Source: a virus
DNA length: 22,786 bases
Direction: 5' to 3' (one strand)
IMG/VR virus record: IMGVR_UViG_3300028558_000102
Span: 1 to 22,786 of that record
The position numbers and the translations under genes were made by a program. Of this stretch, positions 6,866-13,092 are shown one piece after another (within the stretch, counting starts at the first letter, position 1; each line of letters starts with the position of its first letter). The notes under the pieces are model-generated. The model saw only the letters and a list, made by a program, of their open reading frames with translations, searched no databases and was not told the DNA's origin.

Positions 6866-7777
6866 ATGGATCAGAACCAAATCCGCAAGGCCCTGGACCT
6901 CGCAGCGGGTACTTCCCAGTACCTGTTCCCCCTCATCATCGACCAGGCGATCCGCGACTACACGCACTTCCTGCCGGTGCTCTACAACGCCGTCACGAAG
7001 CAGCCGTGGGCGACCAACACGTACTTCCTCCGCATGCGGACTGCGAACCCGACGGCCACCTGGTCTTCGACTGGTGGGCAGACCCTTCCGACCAACACGC
7101 AGACCACGCACACCCGCATCCCGATGCCGGTTGCGTATCTGTACAGCACTGGCTCGGTCACCGGCCCGATGATCAAGGCTGCAGGCTCGTTCTACGATGC
7201 CCTGGGCACTGAAATCGAGGCCCACTCCCGCGCCATGGCGACTGAGCTGAGCACCAACATCGCGGTTGGCACCGGCAACAACGACATGTACGGCATCCTC
7301 GCGCAGATCGAGAACTCGACCAGCTCCCTCAACGGTGGCGCGGTCGTGACGGTCTCCGGGGCTCTGAGCCTGGCAAGCCTCGACCTGGCCATCGACGAGG
7401 GCGACAACGACCTCATCGTGACCAGCCGCGCGGTGCGCCGGAAGATCAACTCGCTCCTGCAGGCGCAGCAGCAGTTCATTGACAAGACGGAAATCCAGGC
7501 AGGCTTCCGAGTCCTGACCTACGACGGTATCCCGATTGTCGTGGACCGGCACTGGGAGAACGGCGACAAGATCGCCCTCATCGCTCGCGCGGACGCGAAG
7601 CTCCTGGTTCACCAGGACATCGTGTACGAGGAGCTGGCGAAGACTAAGGACGCCACCGACTTCATGCTCAAGGCTTACATGGGCTTTGCTCTCGAAGGTC
7701 GTCCCGTCGAGCTGACCGGCTTCACCGAGATCGCCAACGCGACGGTGACGCACAACAACACTGCGGCTATCGACTAG
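6866..7777 (+). CDS. Major capsid protein (HK97 fold)
   Basis: The 303-residue protein is the shell subunit by position, directly after the protease/scaffold, and by character. It has an N-arm-like helix (RKALDLAAGTSQYLFP), a probable E-loop region (FLRMRTANPTATWSSTGGQT), a helix around EIEAHSRAMATELSTNIAVG, the P-domain stretch DNDLIVTSRAVRRKINSLLQ, and the segment FRVLTYDGIPIVVDRHW common in HK97-like capsids. The Shine-Dalgarno AAAGGAAA at 6853-6860 is strong, as expected for the most abundant product. A stable hairpin follows the gene (7801-7828). Confidence 0.93.
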   Translation: MDQNQIRKALDLAAGTSQYLFPLIIDQAIRDYTHFLPVLYNAVTKQPWATNTYFLRMRTANPTATWSSTGGQTLPTNTQTTHTRIPMPVAYLYSTGSVTGPMIKAAGSFYDALGTEIEAHSRAMATELSTNIAVGTGNNDMYGILAQIENSTSSLNGGAVVTVSGALSLASLDLAIDEGDNDLIVTSRAVRRKINSLLQAQQQFIDKTEIQAGFRVLTYDGIPIVVDRHWENGDKIALIARADAKLLVHQDIVYEELAKTKDATDFMLKAYMGFALEGRPVELTGFTEIANATVTHNNTAAID

Positions 7778-7800
7778 ACGCAGTTCACTGGAACGTACCT

Positions 7801-7828
7801 CAGGGGGTTGCCTTCGGGTGACCCCCTG
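7801..7828 (+). terminator. Strong hairpin with UUCG tetraloop after the capsid gene
   Basis: A 12-bp stem (CAGGGGGTTGCC with GGTGACCCCCTG, two G:U pairs) closes a C(UUCG)G tetraloop, one of the most stable RNA loops. It occupies the gap after the capsid stop codon. No U-tract follows, so it may be a partial terminator of the kind described in high-GC bacteria, or an mRNA 3'-end stabiliser. The next ribosome-binding site (GGGAG, 7839-7843) lies 10 bases downstream. Confidence 0.6.
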
Positions 7829-7848
7829 AAACATTCCCGGGAGTCCAA

Positions 7849-8142
7849 ATGGCAGAGATGCGAACCATCGGCCTCAAGCATCGCTACTTCGATGCAGAGC
7901 GGATGTTCTTCTTCTACGACGGAGAGGTTCACGTCGAAGACGGCGTGGCGACAGTCCCGGTGGACCGACCTGAGTGGATCACTCAGTTGTTCATTCGCGG
8001 ATACAAGTACGACCCCAAGGGCTTCAACCAGGAAACGGCTGAGCCTCTTGATCTGGATGAAGTTCTGACCAAGTGCGCGGCCTACGTCGCGAAGGTCGAG
8101 AACCTCGCCAAGGCGCGAGCCAAGAAGGCCAGCGCCAGTTAG
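7849..8142 (+). CDS. Small head-region protein of unknown function
   Basis: This 97-residue protein lies between the capsid and glycosyltransferase genes, with GGGAG five bases before the ATG. The first 50 residues look beta-rich (ERMFFFYDGEVHVEDGVATVP). The segment RPEWITQLFIRGYKYDP comes next, then an acidic stretch (LDLDEVLTKC), and finally a Lys/Ala-rich helix (VENLAKARAKKAS). No enzymatic motif, signal or membrane segment is present. Its place after the capsid gene is compatible with a decoration, stopper or assembly protein, but nothing in the sequence decides between them. Confidence 0.8.
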   Translation: MAEMRTIGLKHRYFDAERMFFFYDGEVHVEDGVATVPVDRPEWITQLFIRGYKYDPKGFNQETAEPLDLDEVLTKCAAYVAKVENLAKARAKKASAS

Positions 8143-8162
8143 TCACGGATGCGGAGGATGCG

Positions 8163-9458
8163 TTGAAGGTACTCTTGCTGGGCGACAGCCCGCTCATGAC
8201 CACTGGTTTCGGACGCGTGCAGCGCGAGGCGGTAGCCGCCTTTCTTTCCCGGGGATGGGAAGTGGCTTCGGTCACTGCGCTGCAGACTGAGGAAAAGCCG
8301 TGCGATCTGCCGCTCAAGCAGTATGTACCGCAGCCGGGCGACAACATGGGCCTTCTCACCATCGAGAAGGCTGTGCTCGACTTCGAGCCTGACGTCATCT
8401 TCTGCACAAGCGAACCGGGTGGCATCGAGGCATTCACGCAGTTCACCCCGAACACGATCCCGTTTGTCGGATATGTCGTGATCGAAGGTGAGCCGATCTC
8501 ACTACGGTCCTGGCACGAGGCCCTGGCCACCATCGACTTCTTCACATGTTCGGAGTACGGCACGAAGATCGCCAAGCGTGATCTCGGTCGCGACGTCGGC
8601 TACGTTTACCACGGTGTCGATCACGCCGCCTTCTACCCCGACATCAAGAAGCGCGAACAGACTCGACGCATGCTCGGTTGGGCCAACAAGTTTGTGGTCA
8701 TGACCGTTGCACAGAATGTCCGCCGCAAGCAGCATCCACGCCTGTTCGAGGCGATCAAGCTGCTGCGCGAGCAGTACAAACAGGACGACGTCGTCCTCTA
8801 CGACCACACGGTCCCGTTCATGCGCCACTGGCTCGAAGGCTGGCATCTGCCGAACCTCTCGGACGCCATGGGCCTGCACGACGCGATCATGTTCAACCCG
8901 AACCTCACCGGCTTCGGCTCCGCGATCCCAGTTGGTCGGGTAGACGGGATGCCTGGCCTGGCGGACCTTTACCGCGCTGCGGACCTGTTCGTTCTGCCGT
9001 CGCAGGTCGAGGGCTTCTGCCTTCCGGCTGCCGAGGCGATGGCTTCTGGCCTGCCGGTCGCAGTCACGAAGTACGCCGCTGGCTGGGAGGTCGTCTCACC
9101 GGCTGGTGCGGGTATCCCGGTCGCTGACTGGGAACTGGCCAAGAACAACACGAAGCTGGCGAACGTGAACCCGGCAGCCCTCGCGAAGCTGATCCTCGAC
9201 CTCAAGCGTGATCCGAAGCGTCTCGCCCGGATGAGTGTCGCAGGTGTCGAGCGCGCGAACGACTTCCAGTGGTCCGCGTTTGGAGACTACGCCGTTGACG
9301 CTATTGAGAATGCAGCCAGGAAAGGCCCACGAAACGAAGGGTCGTCCGCTTCGCATGACGGTGTCGAAGTTCAAGAAGACACCCATGAAGGCGAAGTTCT
9401 CCGTGGGACGCGGCACAGTGCGAAAGCACAGGCCGCTGATCCCGTTCCGCAAGCATAA
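8163..9458 (+). CDS. GT4-family glycosyltransferase
   Basis: This is a retaining GT-B glycosyltransferase that would move a sugar from a nucleotide donor to an unknown acceptor. Of 431 residues, the N-terminal Rossmann half opens with KVLLLGDSPLMTTGFGRVQ (a glycine-rich acceptor-side loop). The linker has YVYHGVDHAAFYP. The donor-binding half has VAQNVRRKQHPRLFEAI (about 182-198) and the family E-x7-E motif, EGFCLPAAE (E283 to E291), with MASGLPV after it. I start it at TTG 8163, with GGAGG at 8153-8157; upstream in-frame codons lie inside the previous gene. The last ~34 residues have no GT character and overlap the next reading frame. Its place among structural genes suggests modification of a virion protein, but DNA or host-surface targets are possible. 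Confidence 0.92.
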   Translation: MKVLLLGDSPLMTTGFGRVQREAVAAFLSRGWEVASVTALQTEEKPCDLPLKQYVPQPGDNMGLLTIEKAVLDFEPDVIFCTSEPGGIEAFTQFTPNTIPFVGYVVIEGEPISLRSWHEALATIDFFTCSEYGTKIAKRDLGRDVGYVYHGVDHAAFYPDIKKREQTRRMLGWANKFVVMTVAQNVRRKQHPRLFEAIKLLREQYKQDDVVLYDHTVPFMRHWLEGWHLPNLSDAMGLHDAIMFNPNLTGFGSAIPVGRVDGMPGLADLYRAADLFVLPSQVEGFCLPAAEAMASGLPVAVTKYAAGWEVVSPAGAGIPVADWELAKNNTKLANVNPAALAKLILDLKRDPKRLARMSVAGVERANDFQWSAFGDYAVDAIENAARKGPRNEGSSASHDGVEVQEDTHEGEVLRGTRHSAKAQAADPVPQA

Positions 9459-9639
9459 GCACGTAAGCATTTTCTCCTCGTTCAGGCGAAAGATGAGCCA
9501 CGCTCGGATAAATAAGACACTGCGGGTCTGGATCAAGCAGATCGCGGGCTCTCGCCGAGCCGCTCTGGTCAACCGCAAGACGCGCGCATGGACCCCGAGC
9601 AACAGCCAGACCAAGCGCCCGTCCTCGAAGCTCTACTAG
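9355..9639 (+). CDS. Highly basic small protein, unknown function
   Basis: Translated from ATG 9355 this gives 94 residues with 27 Lys/Arg, 4 His and no Asp or Glu at all. The first 104 bases overlap the glycosyltransferase tail in another frame. The rest fills exactly the 192-base gap up to the next gene, and the stop codon runs into that gene's ribosome-binding site. This packing argues that it is real. A GAAGGG lies rather far upstream (9336-9341), and ATG 9385 is an alternative start. The charge suggests nucleic-acid binding, for instance a small protein packaged with or bound to DNA, but no known fold or motif is recognised. Confidence 0.6.
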   Translation: MTVSKFKKTPMKAKFSVGRGTVRKHRPLIPFRKHKHVSIFSSFRRKMSHARINKTLRVWIKQIAGSRRAALVNRKTRAWTPSNSQTKRPSSKLY

Positions 9640-9650
9640 AAAGGCCCGCG

Positions 9651-10271
9651 ATGGCTCTCCTGACCACAGACCAGTTCCGTGAAATGCCGCTCGGGCTCAA
9701 GAAGTCCACGCTGGACGCGATCAACGGTTCAAGCGGCTACGTCCTGCAGAACTACATCGACGTTGCCACGCAGCAGGTCAAGGACTATTGCGACCGGCAG
9801 CTTGAGAGCGCCGACGTCACCGACGTTTTCGATGGCACCAACGGCATTCGCATGATGCTCCGCGAGTACCCGGTGACCGAGATCAAGACGATCACCTGGG
9901 AGGACGAGCTTGGCCAGGAGGGCGTTGTCCCTGCCGACTGGGTCACCTTTCGCTCGTTTGGCGAGCTTCGCATGAAGAACCCGATCCACGGAGTCTTCTT
10001 TGCCGGGCGCGTCTACACCGTCACTTACACGGCTGGCTACACCGCGCTGCCGGTCAACATCAGGCACGCCACCGCGCTCTGGACATTGGAGCTACTCAGC
10101 CCGACCTTCCAGGCAGCCGCCAAGGAAGCCGGAGACCTTCTCAAGGTCAGTTCCGAGCAGATCGGCGAGCTTCTTGAGAAGTACCGCCGCAAGGGCGCTC
10201 GCGGCGCCTGGTCGTGGAATAACGGATCGGCCTACGGCCCCACTGGCTGGGGTCACCCACTAGGCCGCTAG
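9651..10271 (+). CDS. Head-tail connector (neck) protein
   Basis: The 206-residue protein has the layout of gp6/gp15-like head-to-tail adaptors. There is an N-terminal helical bundle (GYVLQNYIDVATQQVKDYCD), a beta-rich middle where a substrate-like VFDGTNG and REYPVTEIKTITWED appear, the signature-like VYTVTYTAGYTALPVNIRHA typical of this family, then helices (TALWTLELLS, EQIGELLEKYR). It would bind below the portal. ATG 9651 is chosen because GAAAGG (9639-9644) precedes it by six bases. An in-frame ATG at 9588 lies within the basic gene and lacks such a site. The following gene starts immediately after the stop. Confidence 0.82.
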   Translation: MALLTTDQFREMPLGLKKSTLDAINGSSGYVLQNYIDVATQQVKDYCDRQLESADVTDVFDGTNGIRMMLREYPVTEIKTITWEDELGQEGVVPADWVTFRSFGELRMKNPIHGVFFAGRVYTVTYTAGYTALPVNIRHATALWTLELLSPTFQAAAKEAGDLLKVSSEQIGELLEKYRRKGARGAWSWNNGSAYGPTGWGHPLGR

Positions 10272-10811
10272 ATGGACATTCAGATCACGACGTCCGGTTG
10301 GACGCAGGCGCAGGCGTACTTTGACCAGATGAACGACCGTCTTCGCAATGACCAGTCACGCGGTCTGTTCAAGAGCCTCAACGGCGTCGGTGACATCTTC
10401 AAGGACAACTTCGACAGCGAAGGCAGGCGCGTTGGCGGATGGGCTGAACTCGCCGAACTGACTCAAGCAAAACGCGAGTCGTTTGGTATGCCGCCTGATC
10501 ATCCGATCATGTTTCGTGATGGCGCTCTCCGCGACGTTGTCGCTGTCTACCTCTCCACAGCCAATGCGCCTGGGTCTAAGTCAACTAACGACAGCTACTC
10601 AGGCCACGCTACGCAGTCTTCTATCTCCGTATCAGACGGAAAACTCACGGTTGATGCGACCGGCTGGAAGGTTTCCAACCAGTACGACATCAGTGGGGTC
10701 GGCGGACACGTCGCCCGGCCATTCTGGTTCGTAGACGACAGCGTCATGTTTGCAGCCAACAGCGGACTCATTGACTGGCTCGTCAATGACGTGTTGGGAC
10801 AAGGAGTCTGA
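10272..10811 (+). CDS. Head-tail morphogenesis / tail completion protein (Mu gpG / tail_S-like)
   Basis: The 179-residue protein shows the pattern of the phage virion morphogenesis family. GGWAELAELTQAKR is followed by HPIMFRDGALRDVV and, near the C-terminus, the segment HVARPFWFVDD. The N-terminus (WTQAQAYFDQMNDRLRN) looks helical. Family members act at the head-tail joint or in tail completion, and its place between a connector and a tail terminator-like gene fits. It begins directly at the preceding stop without its own clear ribosome-binding site, so it is probably translationally coupled. Its stop overlaps the next start by one base (TGATG). Confidence 0.75.
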   Translation: MDIQITTSGWTQAQAYFDQMNDRLRNDQSRGLFKSLNGVGDIFKDNFDSEGRRVGGWAELAELTQAKRESFGMPPDHPIMFRDGALRDVVAVYLSTANAPGSKSTNDSYSGHATQSSISVSDGKLTVDATGWKVSNQYDISGVGGHVARPFWFVDDSVMFAANSGLIDWLVNDVLGQGV

Positions 10812-11293
10812 TGGAGCAGGTAATCGACAAGCTCATCTTTGAGCTGACTTCATTCAAGGGCACCGACTACGTGGACGGCGGACCTTCCGACGACGTCGTC
10901 ATCGAAGCCATCTACTGGGGCGATCCTGGCGTCATTCCGGCAGAACTGTATCCGTGCTTCACGGTCAGCCCTGTCGTTGATGCGGATGGCACCGAGAACA
11001 TGGGTTTCGAGCGGCGCAATTTGGAGGTTACGGTCTCGCTTCTCATCAACGCATCTGAGTTCTTCAACGCCTCGGTGGACGAGGCCATGGGAGACCGCCA
11101 GCTAGTCAAGACGATGGGGAACCTTCGTCAGTGGCTGCGGCGACTCGCCAAGCGACAACTCGACGGGCTCGAAGGCGTCCTTGAGACGAAGGTCAAGCAT
11201 GTTCAGTACACGGGCCAGGTTCGCGGCTCAGTCATCGCTAAGACCGCGACGATCACGCTGACGGTACAGAAACAGTACCCGAAGCAGAACTAG
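10811..11293 (+). CDS. Tail terminator-like neck protein
   Basis: This 160-residue protein has the size and position of the tail terminator that caps the tail tube and joins it to the head. There is an alternating pattern of beta strands (NLEVTVSLLINASEF, KTATITLTVQKQYP) around helices (TMGNLRQWLRRLAKRQL), as in gpU-like proteins. No diagnostic motif is visible, so the call is by gene order, immediately before the tail tube. AAGGAG at 10801-10806 precedes the ATG, which overlaps the previous stop. Confidence 0.65.
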   Translation: MEQVIDKLIFELTSFKGTDYVDGGPSDDVVIEAIYWGDPGVIPAELYPCFTVSPVVDADGTENMGFERRNLEVTVSLLINASEFFNASVDEAMGDRQLVKTMGNLRQWLRRLAKRQLDGLEGVLETKVKHVQYTGQVRGSVIAKTATITLTVQKQYPKQN

Positions 11294-11303
11294 AGGACAA
11301 CAC

Positions 11304-12263
11304 ATGGCAGGTCTTGGCGCACTTGGTTACGTCGGATACGGCGTGGAGACTGTTGAGGGCACGGCGGTCGCGCCGACCTTCTACCTCCCCGTCACGTCCA
11401 CGTCGTTCGAGGACACGAACGACTACAAGGTTCCTGATCAGGTCAGGCATTCGCGTGACCGGAGTGTCGCGATGGCCTCGCCGTTCACCGTCTCCGGCAA
11501 GGTCGATATGGAGCTGATCCCGACCGACATCGGCCCGCTCCTCAAGTCGATCCTCGGCGCGACGGTGGTCTCGTCTGCGTACGCAGGCGGTGGCTACCAG
11601 CACATTCTCACCCCGGGCAACGCCGAGCCGACCCTCACGTTCGAGACGTCCGCCGCTGACATTCTGATCATGCGGTACGGCGGCTGCCGGGTCAACACTC
11701 TTGAGATCAAGGGCAACTTCGGTGAGATCGTCACCGCGTCCTTCGGTATCGAGGGGCTGAACCGCGCGAAGCAGGGTGGCGTCTCCACCCCGACCTACTC
11801 CCCGGTTCTTCCGTTCCACTTCTCCGGCGCTGGCATCAAGGTTGGCGGCTCGACCGTCGCCACGATCAAGGACTTCACGTTCACGACAGGCGCGAACCTG
11901 ACGCGAGTGGGAACCCTGCAGAAGACTCGTTCGTGGAAGCGCATGGCTCCTGGCCTCCGCGACGTCGGACTGAGCATGACGGTGGACTTCGTGGATACGA
12001 CCGAGTACGACCGCTTCAACGCGGACGGCGTCACCTTTGCGGTTGAGATCAACCTCGAAGGCACGGTCATCCCCGGCGGCACCGGCAAGTACGGACTGGA
12101 CATCCTGATCCCGCAGGTCCAGTACAACAAGGCGACTACGGCAATCGGTACAGGTCTGCTCGATCAGGCCATCGAATGCTTGATCACCAAGGCTGCGGCC
12201 AGCGCCATCTTCACGATGACGTGGGTCACTTCGACTGACGGGCCGACTTCCGGTCTCGTCTAA
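11304..12263 (+). CDS. Major tail (tube) protein
   Basis: The 319-residue protein forms the tail tube by polymerisation of rings. Typical features of phage tube proteins are seen: an opening MAGLGALGYVGYGVET, a helix with DIGPLLKSILGATV, GGGYQHILTPGNAEPTLTFE (about 94-113) and a beta-rich remainder with GGCRVNTLEIKG and FTFTTGANLTRV. It is beta-barrel rich and lacks a C-terminal Ig domain. The gene has GAGGA six bases before the ATG and is followed by a strong hairpin and the tail assembly chaperones, the usual order in siphophages. Confidence 0.9.
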   Translation: MAGLGALGYVGYGVETVEGTAVAPTFYLPVTSTSFEDTNDYKVPDQVRHSRDRSVAMASPFTVSGKVDMELIPTDIGPLLKSILGATVVSSAYAGGGYQHILTPGNAEPTLTFETSAADILIMRYGGCRVNTLEIKGNFGEIVTASFGIEGLNRAKQGGVSTPTYSPVLPFHFSGAGIKVGGSTVATIKDFTFTTGANLTRVGTLQKTRSWKRMAPGLRDVGLSMTVDFVDTTEYDRFNADGVTFAVEINLEGTVIPGGTGKYGLDILIPQVQYNKATTAIGTGLLDQAIECLITKAAASAIFTMTWVTSTDGPTSGLV

Positions 12264-12274
12264 GCGACATTCCC

Positions 12275-12311
12275 GTGGGGGCTGGCTGACCGCATCCCAG
12301 TCGGCCCCCAC
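12275..12311 (+). terminator. Strong hairpin after the tail tube gene
   Basis: A 14-bp stem (GTGGGGGCTGGCTG with CAGTCGGCCCCCAC, two G:U pairs) closes a nine-base loop. It starts 12 bases after the tube stop codon and has no U-tract. As after the capsid gene, it may act as a partial terminator or a 3'-end stabiliser. The next gene has its own strong site AGGGAGGA upstream of ATG 12341. Confidence 0.6.
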
Positions 12312-12340
12312 ACCTAACACCCTACAGGGAGGAAACTTGC

Positions 12341-12697
12341 ATGGGTAAGCTGCGTAAGGCATCCACGGCGAATATCAACATCGTTCTTGACAAAGAGGAC
12401 CCCGAGTCCGACACCATTCTGGTTCGGGAGGAGCTGGACAAGCGGAAGCGCAATGCGCTCATGTCCCTCATGCCGAACCGGCCCGACATCGCCACGACGG
12501 GACTGACGGTCGCTGAGGGAACCGAGTTCCAGAACGAACTGTTCAAGGCCCTCGTGGTCGGCTGGTCTGCTGATCTGCCCTGCACGGTTGACGAGTATCT
12601 CGGTCTGGATAGCGCCAGCACGAACCTCATCGACATCGCGCTGGCCGAGCACTTCCAGACCATGATCCCGACGCCGGTCGAAGCGGGAAAGGCTTAG
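12341..12697 (+). CDS. Tail assembly chaperone, short form (gpG-like)
   Basis: This 118-residue, mostly helical protein lies between the tube and tape measure genes, where siphophages encode the chaperone that holds the tape measure during tail assembly. Features include a basic N-terminus (GKLRKAST), a charged segment (REELDKRKRN) and an acidic C-terminal helix (LIDIALAEHFQTMI). The frameshift site GGGAAAG lies two codons before its stop. Most ribosomes should terminate here, and a minority shift to give the long form. Confidence 0.88.
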   Translation: MGKLRKASTANINIVLDKEDPESDTILVREELDKRKRNALMSLMPNRPDIATTGLTVAEGTEFQNELFKALVVGWSADLPCTVDEYLGLDSASTNLIDIALAEHFQTMIPTPVEAGKA

Positions 12698-12993
12698 ACC
12701 TCGCACGCCAGACCGCAGAAGGCCAACGGACGGACAACCTTCGTCTCCAATGGCCACGCGTCGCGAGGGCTTTCGAGCTGTATCTGATGTGCCGCGCACA
12801 ACAGCTCTTTCACATGCAGGTGGACAAAGACGGCGGTAAGAAGGTAGAGCACAAGATCGTGCGCTATACCACTGGCTTTGACCACTTTCCCGAAGACGGC
12901 GGACTTCTCGACCAGCCTTGCTGGACGATTGACATGTTCGACGTCTTCCGCCAAGGCGAGAACCTCGCTGCATCGAAGCAGCTTGCCAAGTAA
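12341..12993 (+). CDS. Tail assembly chaperone, -1 frameshift product (gpG-T-like)
   Basis: A -1 shift at 12685-12691 joins codons 1-117 (12341-12691) to an open frame from 12691 to the TAA at 12993, giving 217 residues. The added 100 residues (from GLDLARQTAEGQRTDN) include a helical core with WPRVARAFELYLMC and a polar C-terminal part (DHFPEDGGLLDQPC). The extension has no good start codon or ribosome-binding site of its own at its beginning, which supports synthesis by frameshifting. In lambda and many siphophages the long form binds the tape measure and the short form the tube protein. Confidence 0.87.
12685..12691 (+). promoter_or_regulatory. Programmed -1 ribosomal frameshift site GGGAAAG
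   Basis: In the zero frame the codons are GCG GGA AAG, so the heptamer is an ideal X XXY YYZ slippery sequence (G GGA AAG). It is the same heptamer as in lambda G/G-T. A stop codon TAG follows two codons downstream in the zero frame, and the -1 frame stays open for 100 codons. Confidence 0.9.
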
Positions 12994-13001
12994 GGAGACC
13001 T

Positions 13002-13071
13002 GACGCCGCTCACATCGTTACCTCATCTATTGCGTTAGCGCAACAGTTGATACGACGGTGTGGGCGGCGTC
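13002..13071 (+). terminator. Long bipartite hairpin upstream of the tape measure gene
   Basis: Bases 13002-13019 pair with 13054-13071 in an uninterrupted 18-bp stem (three G:U pairs; the base is GACGCCGC with GCGGCGTC). The 34-base loop contains a small hairpin TTGCG-TTAG-CGCAA (13030-13043). Four Ts follow at 13072-13075. It fills nearly the whole gap between the chaperones and the tape measure, eight bases after the chaperone stop, and ends just before the ribosome-binding region at 13083-13089. It may be a terminator/attenuator, or an RNA structure controlling tape measure translation. Confidence 0.6.
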
Positions 13072-13092
13072 TTTTCGCGTTCGTAGGTGCTC

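Noticed and set aside
6842-7834. 330-codon - strand frame opposite the capsid gene
   Set aside because: Mirror of capsid codon bias, and it would run through the hairpin at 7801-7828.
9588-9650. N-terminal extension of the connector gene to ATG 9588
   Set aside because: It overlaps the basic gene and lacks a Shine-Dalgarno. ATG 9651 has GAAAGG at proper spacing and begins the conserved-looking part.
11253-12362. 369-codon open frame on the - strand opposite the tail tube gene
   Set aside because: It spans the tube gene and its hairpin, reads as Arg/Asp/Val-rich low-information sequence, and has no support.
13087-13092. GTG 13087 as start of the tape measure
   Set aside because: It would overlap the only ribosome-binding-like sequence (TAGGTG); ATG 13093 is better placed. 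The difference is only two residues.
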